Of a DNA stretch of 51,586 nucleotides, positions 23,484 through 30,890 are shown piece by piece. The translations under genes and the position numbers were made by a program. Every line of letters begins with the position of its first letter. Positions within the stretch are counted from its first letter, which is position 1. Below the pieces are notes generated by a model. It had not been told where the DNA came from, searched no databases, and saw only the letters and a list, made by a program, of their open reading frames with translations. The stretch is from Streptomyces sp. G-G2 (GTDB lineage: Bacteria > Actinomycetota > Actinomycetes > Streptomycetales > Streptomycetaceae): contig NZ_JASISO010000038.1 in assembly GCF_030063135.1 (NCBI RefSeq), forward strand, positions 27,891 to 79,476, read 5' to 3'.

Positions 23484-24551
23484 TCAGGTCTGTGCGTGCG
23501 CGGATGCGCGGGAGAGCGCGACCGTGGCGTGGACGAGCAGTCCGGCGGCGGCCGCCGCGGCGGCGCCCGGGTACGGGATCAGCGCCACCGCGAGAGCGGT
23601 GGCCGCAGGGACCCGGTGCGGCGCGTGGCGTACCAGCAACCGGGTCAGGAACAGGAGCACCGCGAAGGGCACGGCGGCGGCGAGCGGGGTGCCGAGCAGC
23701 GCGGGCGGGACGGCCGCGAGGGTGGTGAAGACGGCGACCGCCCCCACCAGCAGGGGCCGGACGCCCGCCGCGAACTCGTCCAGCGCCCGGCTCCCGGCCA
23801 TCCGGCGCCGGGCGCGGGCCGCGAAGGCGGCGGCGCACCAGTGCGCGGGGGCGGCGGCCAGGGCGAGCCCGACGGCGAAGGCGGCGCCGTACCGGTACGT
23901 CGCGTACCCGGTGGCGGCGGCGGCGAGCAGCTGGGCGGGCCAGGGCAGGCGGCGGCCCGGGGCGCGCGGCGGGGTCAGGGCGGCGACGGTCAGGCCGACG
24001 GAGAGGACGGCCACCCACGCGGCGTCCCCGCCGAGGGCGAGGGCGCCGAGCGCGAGCGCGCCGGGGGCCAGCGCGTACGCCGCTGCCCGAAGCCCACCGG
24101 CCGCGAACGGAGCCGGGGCGGGGGCCGGGGCGGCGGCCGGGTGGGGGCCGCCCGGCGCGTCCTCCCTGGGCACCCGGGCGTACAGCTCCTCGGCGAGGGA
24201 GAACACGTCCCGGTGCCGGAACCGCGCGGCGGTGCGGTCGGTGATCCCGTGCGCCTCCAGCCCGGCGGCGATCTCCAGCGGGTCGACGGCCCGCTCGCAC
24301 AGCTCCCGGTGCCGGTGCATGAGCCCCTTGACCGGGTCCCCGCCCCCGCGCCGCCGCCCGGCGACGGGCTCGGGCACGGCGGGCACCTCGGGAGCGGCGA
24401 CCGGCTCGGGAACCGCCATCGCCTCGGGAACGGCGACCGGGAGCGGAACCGCCACCCGCTCGGGAACGGCCGGCGGCAGCGGTACCGCGACCGGGGCGGG
24501 CCGCCGGGCCAGGTCGAAGAGGGACGGGCCGGTGTCCGGATGGGCCGTCAT
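23484..24551 (-). CDS. Integral membrane protein of the PelF-like cluster
   Basis: 355 residues. The first 65 are a repetitive Val/Pro/Glu tract (VPEPVAVPLP-type). Residues about 75-125 form a charged helical segment with ELCERAVDPLEIAAGLEAHG and FRHRDVFSLAEELYARVPR. The remainder is about seven to eight Ala/Leu-rich membrane helices. ATG at 24551 overlaps the glycosyltransferase stop by four bases (ATGA), so the two are translationally coupled. No family is recognised; a role as polymer exporter or scaffold for the glycosyltransferase is inference from context. Confidence 0.8.
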   Translation of the reverse strand: MTAHPDTGPSLFDLARRPAPVAVPLPPAVPERVAVPLPVAVPEAMAVPEPVAAPEVPAVPEPVAGRRRGGGDPVKGLMHRHRELCERAVDPLEIAAGLEAHGITDRTAARFRHRDVFSLAEELYARVPREDAPGGPHPAAAPAPAPAPFAAGGLRAAAYALAPGALALGALALGGDAAWVAVLSVGLTVAALTPPRAPGRRLPWPAQLLAAAATGYATYRYGAAFAVGLALAAAPAHWCAAAFAARARRRMAGSRALDEFAAGVRPLLVGAVAVFTTLAAVPPALLGTPLAAAVPFAVLLFLTRLLVRHAPHRVPAATALAVALIPYPGAAAAAAAGLLVHATVALSRASAHAQT

Positions 24552-26128
24552 GCCGTGGCCTCCGGAACCGGGGCCCACGTCGGGCTGGTCCAGTGCCCCG
24601 GCACCCGGGCCTCCGGCGGGTGGGTGAAGGGGGTGTCCGCGGGCGGGCAGGCCGCCCCCCGGGCGATCAGCTGGAGGTAGATCTCGCGGAAGGCGCCCAC
24701 GTTCTGCTCGACCGTGAACAGTTCCAGCGCCCGCGCCCGCGCGGCGGCCCCCAGCCGACGGGCCCGCTCGGGGTCGCGCAGCAGGGTCAGGCAGGCGTCC
24801 GCCAGCGCGCGCGGGTTCCGCGGCGGGACCACCAGTCCCGTACCGCCGATGACCTCGCACACCGCGCCCACGTCGGTGGAGACGGTGGCCCGGCCGCAGA
24901 ACATGGCCTCCACGAGCCGGATCGGGAAGCCCTCGACCACGGAGGACAGCACGGTGACGGGGGCGGAGCCGTAGGCGTCGGGCAGGCCGGGGGTCTCCGG
25001 TCCGCCGATCTCCTCGAAGGTGACGGGGCTCTCGCCGACCGTCACCGCGTCCGCCGCCTCGTCCGGGAAGAGCTGGGCCGCCAGTGAGCGGCAGTCGGCC
25101 AGGTACCCCGGCGCCGCCGCGGTCGCGAAGATCCGCAGCCGGGTGGCCGGTTCGGCCCGGCGCACCTCCGCGAACGCGTGCAGCAGCGCCATCAGGTCCT
25201 TGGCCGGTTCTATCCGGCCCACCCACACCAGGGTGGCCGGGTCCCCGTGGTCGGCGGCCTCGCCGACGGTGGCGAATCGGTCCGCCTCCATCCCCGGGTA
25301 GACGGTCCGCACCCGTTCCCGGGTGGCCCCGCAGCGCTCCTGCCAGCGCCGCGCGTGCGCGTTGCCGGGGGTGAGCAGGTCCGCCCTGGCATAGATCTCG
25401 GCGGCGAGCCTGATCTGGAAGGCGGCGAGCAGGGCCCGGAGCGCGGGCCGCTCCTCGGGGTGCTCCAGGTAGTGCGCCCGGAGCTGGACCCCGTACTCGG
25501 TGACCAGCAGCGGAACCCCGAAGAAGCGTTTGGCCACCAGGCCGGGCAGGGCCGCGAGGCCGCCCGACGCGGCGTGGCAGATGTCGACGGCGCCGAGGCC
25601 CTCGTACCAGTCCAGGCTGAGCGGGCGCAGCGCGCGCTCCAGTTCGTCGACGAAGGCGAGCAGGTCGGGAACCTGGGCGCCCCGCACGGCGCGGCTCGCG
25701 CCGGGGGCCCGGCAGGCGGACTCGACGGCCCGTACGGCGGTCTCGGAGCGGATGGCGGCGTACAGCCCGCCCTGGTCGCGGGCCAGTTCGGCCAGTCCGT
25801 ACAGCCCGGCGGTGAAGGACTCGGCGTCGGCCGCGCAGATCCCGCGCACCAGATCGGTGAAGCGGTCCAGGAACCGCCGGCGTTCGCGCCGCGAATAGCT
25901 GCGGCCGTCGTCGTCGGGGGCCCACAGGGAGGCCGACCGTACCCGGGTGACGTGGCCGGGCAGCGGCACCCGGCCGCGCTCTTCCTGCCCGGCGCTGCGG
26001 CTCAGCGCGTACAGCTCGAACTCGTGCTGCGGGAGCCCGCGCACCAGCCGGTCGCACCACAGCCTCGCTTCGCCCGTCGCATACGGATATCCGCCTTCCG
26101 TGAGCAGTGCGATCCGCACGAGTGCCAC
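24548..26128 (-). CDS. GT4 glycosyltransferase, PelF-like (DUF3492)
   Basis: 526 residues. The N terminus RIALLTEGGYPYATGE is the DUF3492 signature of PelF-type transferases, and the C-terminal GT-B domain has VYPGMEADRF, LVWVGRIEPAKD and VVEGFPIRLVEAM, with the GT4 Glu pair. PelF polymerises an aminosugar from UDP-GalNAc/GlcNAc in the Pel exopolysaccharide system. GTG at 26128 has GGGAGA upstream; GTG at 26119 gives a start closer to the family's and cannot be excluded. It is the first gene of the cluster. An IS982 element lies 153 bp upstream, so the original promoter region may have been altered. Confidence 0.88.
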   Translation of the reverse strand: MALVRIALLTEGGYPYATGEARLWCDRLVRGLPQHEFELYALSRSAGQEERGRVPLPGHVTRVRSASLWAPDDDGRSYSRRERRRFLDRFTDLVRGICAADAESFTAGLYGLAELARDQGGLYAAIRSETAVRAVESACRAPGASRAVRGAQVPDLLAFVDELERALRPLSLDWYEGLGAVDICHAASGGLAALPGLVAKRFFGVPLLVTEYGVQLRAHYLEHPEERPALRALLAAFQIRLAAEIYARADLLTPGNAHARRWQERCGATRERVRTVYPGMEADRFATVGEAADHGDPATLVWVGRIEPAKDLMALLHAFAEVRRAEPATRLRIFATAAAPGYLADCRSLAAQLFPDEAADAVTVGESPVTFEEIGGPETPGLPDAYGSAPVTVLSSVVEGFPIRLVEAMFCGRATVSTDVGAVCEVIGGTGLVVPPRNPRALADACLTLLRDPERARRLGAAARARALELFTVEQNVGAFREIYLQLIARGAACPPADTPFTHPPEARVPGHWTSPTWAPVPEATA

Positions 26129-26281
26129 CCCCGATCTCCCGTTCAGGCGGCCTCCGTCGGTCCGGTGACCCGCCGCGAGAACTCAAGCGGATATGCCGAA
26201 GGCGCGACGGACGGTTGTCCATCGCGCCACCGGAAGGGGTGAAGAGTCGTAACTTTCCCGTACTGTTCGCGTTCGACCGCG

Positions 26282-26304
26282 CTAGATGATTGATTCCAAG
26301 GGGT
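26282..26304 (+). repeat. Left inverted repeat of the IS982 element
   Basis: 23 bp, identical to the reverse complement of 27254-27276. Confidence 0.95.
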
Positions 26305-26316
26305 AGCCGCACGGAC

Positions 26317-26365
26317 GCGAGGGTGTCCACCCTCGATGTGTGACGACCGATATGGACACCCTCGC
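26317..26365 (+). promoter_or_regulatory. 13-bp hairpin at the transposase start
   Basis: GCGAGGGTGTCCA (26317-26329) pairs perfectly with TGGACACCCTCGC (26353-26365). The GTG start at 26340 lies in the 23-nt loop, and the alternative ATG at 26352 abuts the stem. In long read-through transcripts this fold would hinder ribosome loading, a known strategy in insertion sequences to limit transposition. Confidence 0.65.
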
Positions 26366-27254
26366 AACTGCACTGTACGTGCGGGTCGATGACCTTTTGA
26401 AGGCCTCGCCGCACTTTGCCCCCTGGCGGCCGAAGGTGGGCCTGGAGCCGAAGCTCAGTGATGCGGAGCTGGTCACCCTGGCGGTGATGCAGGCCCTGCT
26501 GGGCTTCGTTTCCGAGGCCCGCTGGCTGCGCTATGCCCACGCTCACCTGCGGTATCTCTTCCCGTACCTGCCTCAGCAGCCGGGCTGGAACAAGCGCCTG
26601 CGGCGTGCCGCCGATCTGGTCAGGCACGTCCTGCGGGTGCTGGCCACCGACACCGCCGGGTGGACGGACGACGTGTGGGTCGTGGACTCCACCCCGGTGG
26701 AATGCGGCCGGTCCCGGGAGACCGCCAAGCGGTCCGACCTGGCCGGATGGGCCGAGTACGGATACTGCGCCAGTCACTCGCGTTACTTCTGGGGCCTTCG
26801 CCTGCACCTCGTGTGCACGCTCAGCGGCCTGCCGATCGCGTTCGCCCTGGCCGGGGCGAAGGCCAACGAACAGCAGACCCTGCTGGAGATCTTCGCCGTG
26901 GAGCCCGGCCTGCTGGCCGAACGCCCTGGTCAGACGCTGATCGGGGACAAGAACTACTTCGGTGCCGAGTTCGAGGCGCAGTTGAGGGACGCCGGCGTGC
27001 ACCACCTGCGGCCCGCGCGCAAGGGCGAGGCCGAGCGGCCGGGAGCGGAGCTGTTCAAACCGCTTCGGCAAGTCATCGAGTCGATCAACCAGACCCTCAA
27101 AGGACAGCTTGACCTGGAACGACACGGCGGCCGGACCGTCACCGGAGTGACGGTCCGCGTCCTGCAACGCATCCTGGCGCTCACCGCCGCGATCTGGCAC
27201 AACACCAAGACCGGCAAACCAGTGCTCCGCTCACTGACCGCCTACGATCACTGA
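26340..27254 (+). CDS. IS982-family transposase
   Basis: 304-residue DDE transposase. The conserved acidic motifs are VVDSTPVECG (first Asp, near 117), LIGDKNYFG (second Asp, near 202) and VIESINQTLKGQLDLERHGG (catalytic Glu). Length and motif spacing fit IS982. The frame is complete with no break, and the stop codon touches the right inverted repeat, so the element may be active. Start is GTG 26340 or ATG 26352; neither has a clear ribosome site. Confidence 0.93.
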   Translation: MTTDMDTLATALYVRVDDLLKASPHFAPWRPKVGLEPKLSDAELVTLAVMQALLGFVSEARWLRYAHAHLRYLFPYLPQQPGWNKRLRRAADLVRHVLRVLATDTAGWTDDVWVVDSTPVECGRSRETAKRSDLAGWAEYGYCASHSRYFWGLRLHLVCTLSGLPIAFALAGAKANEQQTLLEIFAVEPGLLAERPGQTLIGDKNYFGAEFEAQLRDAGVHHLRPARKGEAERPGAELFKPLRQVIESINQTLKGQLDLERHGGRTVTGVTVRVLQRILALTAAIWHNTKTGKPVLRSLTAYDH

Positions 27255-27276
27255 CCCCTTGGAATCAATCATCTAG
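27254..27276 (-). repeat. Right inverted repeat of the IS982 element
   Basis: 23 bp, exact inverted copy of 26282-26304. Confidence 0.95.
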
Positions 27277-27283
27277 TGCCGCG

Positions 27284-28921
27284 TCAGGCCACCGTGGTCG
27301 CCCTCCGGCGGTCGGCGCGGCGCCCGGCGGCGAGGGCCGGGTCCAGGGACGGTACGGCGGCCAGCAGCTGCCGGGTGTAGGCGTGCCGGGGCCGGTCGTA
27401 CACCTCGTCCACCGGGCCCTCCTCGACGACCTCGCCCGCGCGCATGACCGCGACCCGGTCGCTGACCTGGCGGACCACGGCGAGGTCGTGCGCGATGAAG
27501 ACCAGCGCGATGCCGGTCTCGCGCTGGATCTCCGAGAGCAGGGCGGTGACCTGGGCCTGTGTGGTGACGTCGAGGGCGGACACCGGCTCGTCGCAGACGA
27601 TCAGCCGGGGCCGGGGGGCGAGCGCGCGGGCGATGCCGACGCGCTGGCGCTGGCCGCCGCTGAACTCGTGCGGGTAGCGGTCGTAGTGCGCGGCCTCCAG
27701 CCCGACCCGGACCAGGAGTTCCTCGACCCGGTCCCGGACGGCCCGCTCGTCGCGTCCGCCGCTCGCGCGCAACGGGTCGGCGATGGATTCGCCGATGCTC
27801 CGGCGGGAGTTGAGCGAGGAGCCGGGGTCCTGGAAGACCATCTGGACGCCGGGGGTGATGCCGGAGCTCTCGCGGCCCGCGTGGCGGACGCTGCCGGAGG
27901 TGGGGGCGAGGAGACCGACGAGCATCCGGCCGAGGGTGGACTTGCCGCTGCCGCTCTCGCCGACGATGCCGAGGGTCTCGCCCTCGGCGACGGTGAGCGA
28001 GACCCCGCCGACGGCGGTGACCCGCCGGCCGCCCCGCCCGAACTCCCGTCGCAGGCCGACGGCTTCGACCACGGGCGTACGGTCCCCCGCGGGCCGGGCC
28101 GGGGTGCGCGGGGCGTCCAGCCGCGGCACGGCGGCGAGGAGCCGCTCGGTGTACGGGTTCCCGGGCGCGGCCAGTACCCGGGCGACCGGGCCGTGCTCCA
28201 CGCCCCGTCCGTCGCGCATCACGAGGAGTTCGTCGACGTTCTCGGCGGCCACGCCCACGTCGTGGGTGACGAGCAGCAGCGCGAGGCCGCGTTCGGCGCG
28301 CAGGCCGTGCAGCAGGTCCAGGATCTGGGCCTGCACGGTGACGTCGAGGGCGGTGGTGGGTTCGTCGGCGATGAGCAGCCGGGGTTCGCAGGCCAGGGCC
28401 ATGGCGATGAGGGCGCGCTGGCGCATGCCGCCGCTGAACTCGTGCGGGCGGGCGCGGGAGCGGCGTACCGCGTCCGGGATGCCCACCCGGTCGAGCACCT
28501 CGACGGCCCGGGCGCGGGCGGCGCGCCGGGAGACGCGGGTGTGCACCCGGTGGACCTCGGCGATCTGGTCGCCGATGGCGTAGTAGGGGTCGAGGGAGCT
28601 GAGCGGGTCCTGGAAGACCATGGCGGCGGTGGCGCCGCGCAGGGCGCGCAGTTCGGCGGGCGTGGCCGCGCCGACGTCGGTGCCGCCGACGCGGACGGTG
28701 CCCGAGATCCGGGCGCCGGTGCCGTGGTGCAGCCCGAGGAGGGCGGCCGCCACGGTGGACTTGCCGCTTCCGGATTCGCCCACGATGCCCAGGGCGCGCC
28801 CGGGTTCCAGGGTGAAGGAGATCCCGTCCACGGCCCGGACGCACTCCCCCGGGGCGCCGACCGGAAAGTCGACTTCGAGGCCGGTGACCTGCACCAGCGG
28901 CTGCGCCGGACGGTGCGTCAT
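27284..28921 (-). CDS. Peptide ABC transporter, fused double ATPase (DppD-DppF type)
   Basis: 545 residues with two complete ABC ATPase domains in one chain. Each has Walker A GESGSGKST, and the signatures are SGGMRQR in the first half and SGGQRQR in the second, each followed by a Walker B DEP (ADEPTTALD, CDEPVSALD). In most Dpp/Opp systems the two ATPases are separate genes; here they are fused. It powers uptake of oligopeptides or similar substrates through the permeases encoded upstream. ATG at 28921 overlaps the permease stop (ATGA). It is the last gene of the operon; the IS982 element follows. Confidence 0.94.
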   Translation of the reverse strand: MTHRPAQPLVQVTGLEVDFPVGAPGECVRAVDGISFTLEPGRALGIVGESGSGKSTVAAALLGLHHGTGARISGTVRVGGTDVGAATPAELRALRGATAAMVFQDPLSSLDPYYAIGDQIAEVHRVHTRVSRRAARARAVEVLDRVGIPDAVRRSRARPHEFSGGMRQRALIAMALACEPRLLIADEPTTALDVTVQAQILDLLHGLRAERGLALLLVTHDVGVAAENVDELLVMRDGRGVEHGPVARVLAAPGNPYTERLLAAVPRLDAPRTPARPAGDRTPVVEAVGLRREFGRGGRRVTAVGGVSLTVAEGETLGIVGESGSGKSTLGRMLVGLLAPTSGSVRHAGRESSGITPGVQMVFQDPGSSLNSRRSIGESIADPLRASGGRDERAVRDRVEELLVRVGLEAAHYDRYPHEFSGGQRQRVGIARALAPRPRLIVCDEPVSALDVTTQAQVTALLSEIQRETGIALVFIAHDLAVVRQVSDRVAVMRAGEVVEEGPVDEVYDRPRHAYTRQLLAAVPSLDPALAAGRRADRRRATTVA

Positions 28922-29910
28922 GCCAGGGCCACCCTTCGGTCCGCGACGGCGTAGAGCAGGTCGGCGACGGCGCCCGCGACCACGACGGCGGCGCCGATGG
29001 TCAGGGTGACGCCGACGACCACGGGCAGGTCGGCCACGCGGGTACCGTCGATCAATGTCTTGCCGAGTCCGGGGATCCCGAACAGCGACTCGGTGAGTAC
29101 GGCGCCGCCGATCATCGTGCCGAAGTCGACGGCGCTGAGCGCGACGACCGGTGCGACGGCTCCGCGCAGGGCGTGCCGGGTCACCACGGCCCGTTCCCCC
29201 ACGCCGTAGGCGCGGAAGGTGCGGATGTGGTCCTCGGCCAGTGTCTCCAAGGTGGAACTTCGGGTGAGGCGGGCGTACTTGGCGCTCTCGAAGAAGCCGA
29301 GGGTCAACCAGGGCAGCAGCATGTTCCAGGCCCACTGCTCGGGGTCGTCGCCGAGGGGGACGTACGTCGGGAACGGCAGCCACTGGAGGTAGGCGCAGAC
29401 CGTCATCAGCAGGAGCAGACCCAGGATGAAGACGGGGGTGCCGGTGCCGGCGAGGGTGAGCACGGTCAGGGCGCGTTCGGTGAGTCCGCCGCGGCGCAGC
29501 GCGGACAGCAGTCCGGTGCCCACGCCGATGACCAGCCAGATGACCATGGCGCCCGCGGCGAGGGACAGGGTGGCGGGCAGCCGCTGCAGGATCAGCTCGG
29601 TGACCTGCTGGTCGTTGCGGTAGGAGAAGCCGAGGCAGGGGGCGTCGCAGTGCAGGGAGAGTCCGGCGCCGCCGGAGTAGTCGCGGCCCGCGACGAGGCC
29701 TTGGAGGAAGTGCAGGTACTGGGCGATGACGGACTCGTTCAGCCCGAGCTGTTCGCGGACCTGGGCGATCTGCGCCGGATTGCAGCGTTCGCCGCAGGCG
29801 AGGCGGGCGGGGTCGCCGGGGGCGACGTAGAACAGGGCGTAGACGGCGACGGACAGGATGAGCAGCACGAGGAGTGCGCCACCGGCCCGTCCGAGCACGA
29901 AGCGGGTCAC
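28918..29910 (-). CDS. Peptide ABC transporter permease (DppB type)
   Basis: 330 residues, six membrane helices, first at residues 9-29. The coupling-helix EAA region reads EDHIRTFRAYGVGERAV, followed by the family's LTESLFGIPGLG. The long periplasmic-type loop after helix 1 contains LACGERC and LHCDAPC cysteine pairs, unusual for DppB and possibly disulfide-bonded. GTG start at 29910 overlaps the next permease's stop by four bases. Works with DppC-type partner and the fused ATPase. Confidence 0.93.
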   Translation of the reverse strand: MTRFVLGRAGGALLVLLILSVAVYALFYVAPGDPARLACGERCNPAQIAQVREQLGLNESVIAQYLHFLQGLVAGRDYSGGAGLSLHCDAPCLGFSYRNDQQVTELILQRLPATLSLAAGAMVIWLVIGVGTGLLSALRRGGLTERALTVLTLAGTGTPVFILGLLLLMTVCAYLQWLPFPTYVPLGDDPEQWAWNMLLPWLTLGFFESAKYARLTRSSTLETLAEDHIRTFRAYGVGERAVVTRHALRGAVAPVVALSAVDFGTMIGGAVLTESLFGIPGLGKTLIDGTRVADLPVVVGVTLTIGAAVVVAGAVADLLYAVADRRVALA

Positions 29911-30890
29911 GCTCGGCGCTCCTTCCTGGTGCCGACCCGCAGGCGAGAGCCCTCGCGCGGGTCGAGGGCGCCGCGGACGGCGTCGCCGAGGACGGTGAAG
30001 GCGAGGACGGTGAGGAAGAGCAGGCCCGCGGGGAGCAGCACGTAGGCGGCGTCGGCGCGGAACCAGGTCTGGGCGCTGGAGAGCATCTGCCCCCAGGAGG
30101 GCGTGGGCGGTGTGACGCCGACGCCGAGGAAGGACAGGGAGGCCTCGGCGACCATGTTGGACGGGACGAGGATCGCGGCGTAGGTGATGACGGGGGCGGC
30201 CAGTGCGGGCAGCAGTTCACGGCGGGCGATCCGCAGCGTCCCGTTGCCCGACAGCCGGGCGGCGTCGACGAAGTCGAGTCCGCGCAGGGCGAGGGTCTGG
30301 GCGCGGACCATCCGCGCGGTGGGTCCCCAGCCGAGCAGTCCGATGATCAGGATCAGCAGCAGGGGGCGCGGGAAGCCGAGCGGGACGACGGCGGTGAGCG
30401 CGATGCCCAGCACCAGCATGGGGAGCGCGATCAGTACGTCGGTGGTCCGGGCGACGAGCCCGCCGAGGAACCGGTTGCCGAGGGCGGCGGCGAGTCCGGC
30501 CACGAGGCCGACGAGGACCTGTACCGCGGTGGCGCCGAGGGCGACGAGCAGGGAGACCCGCGCGCCGTAAGCGAGGCGGGTGAACAGGTCGCGTCCGGTG
30601 CCGGGTTCGACGCCGAGCCAGTGGTCGGCGGAGATCCCGCCGAAGGAGCCGAGGGGGACCCCGCCGCGCGCCGAGTCCACGAGGTCGTCGTGGTAGGCGT
30701 TGGGGTCCTGGCCCGCGAGGTCGGCGAGCAGGGGCGCGGCGAGGGCGACGAGGACGAGCAGGGCCAGTACCGCGGCGGCCACGAGGGCCGCGGGACGGCG
30801 CCGCAGCCGCCGCCAGACCTGGCGCGGGGCGCCCGCGGCCGGGGTGGTGACCCCGGCCGCGGCCGCCTGCCGTTCGGATACGAGCGTCAC
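29907..30890 (-). CDS. Peptide ABC transporter permease (DppC type)
   Basis: 327 residues. The N-terminal cytoplasmic segment and helix at about 34-54 are followed by the DppC landmarks HWLGVEPGTGRDLFTRLAYG and ALRGLDFVDAARLSGNG (coupling region), and EASLSFLGVGVTPPTPSWG near the C terminus. The GTG start at 30890 overlaps the SBP stop by four bases (GTGA), which sets the start even though the frame continues. Subunit of the four-gene peptide importer. Confidence 0.94.
   Translation of the reverse strand: MTLVSERQAAAAGVTTPAAGAPRQVWRRLRRRPAALVAAAVLALLVLVALAAPLLADLAGQDPNAYHDDLVDSARGGVPLGSFGGISADHWLGVEPGTGRDLFTRLAYGARVSLLVALGATAVQVLVGLVAGLAAALGNRFLGGLVARTTDVLIALPMLVLGIALTAVVPLGFPRPLLLILIIGLLGWGPTARMVRAQTLALRGLDFVDAARLSGNGTLRIARRELLPALAAPVITYAAILVPSNMVAEASLSFLGVGVTPPTPSWGQMLSSAQTWFRADAAYVLLPAGLLFLTVLAFTVLGDAVRGALDPREGSRLRVGTRKERRA

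Larger units (their letters stand above)
26282..27276 (+). mobile_element. IS982-family insertion sequence, intact
   Basis: A 995-bp element bounded by perfect 23-bp terminal inverted repeats that begin CTAGATGATTGATTCC, enclosing one transposase. It lies between the stop of the fused peptide-transporter ATPase (8 nt away) and the glycosyltransferase start (153 nt away). No exact target-site duplication touches the repeats; CCGCG occurs at both sides but is offset by 2 nt on the right. Confidence 0.93.

Noticed and set aside
24552..27200. 1238-codon minus-strand frame running through the glycosyltransferase region and the IS
   Set aside because: It crosses the insertion sequence antisense to the transposase and reads Arg/Gly/Ala-rich nonsense outside the membrane-protein part.
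26274..27284. Target-site duplication of the IS982 element
   Set aside because: No exact duplication directly flanks the perfect inverted repeats; CCGCG at both sides is offset by 2 nt and could be chance.
29173..30045. Plus-strand frames opposite the peptide ABC transporter
   Set aside because: Compositional shadows of the permease and SBP genes, with Glu/Gly/Gln-rich repeats and no start signals.
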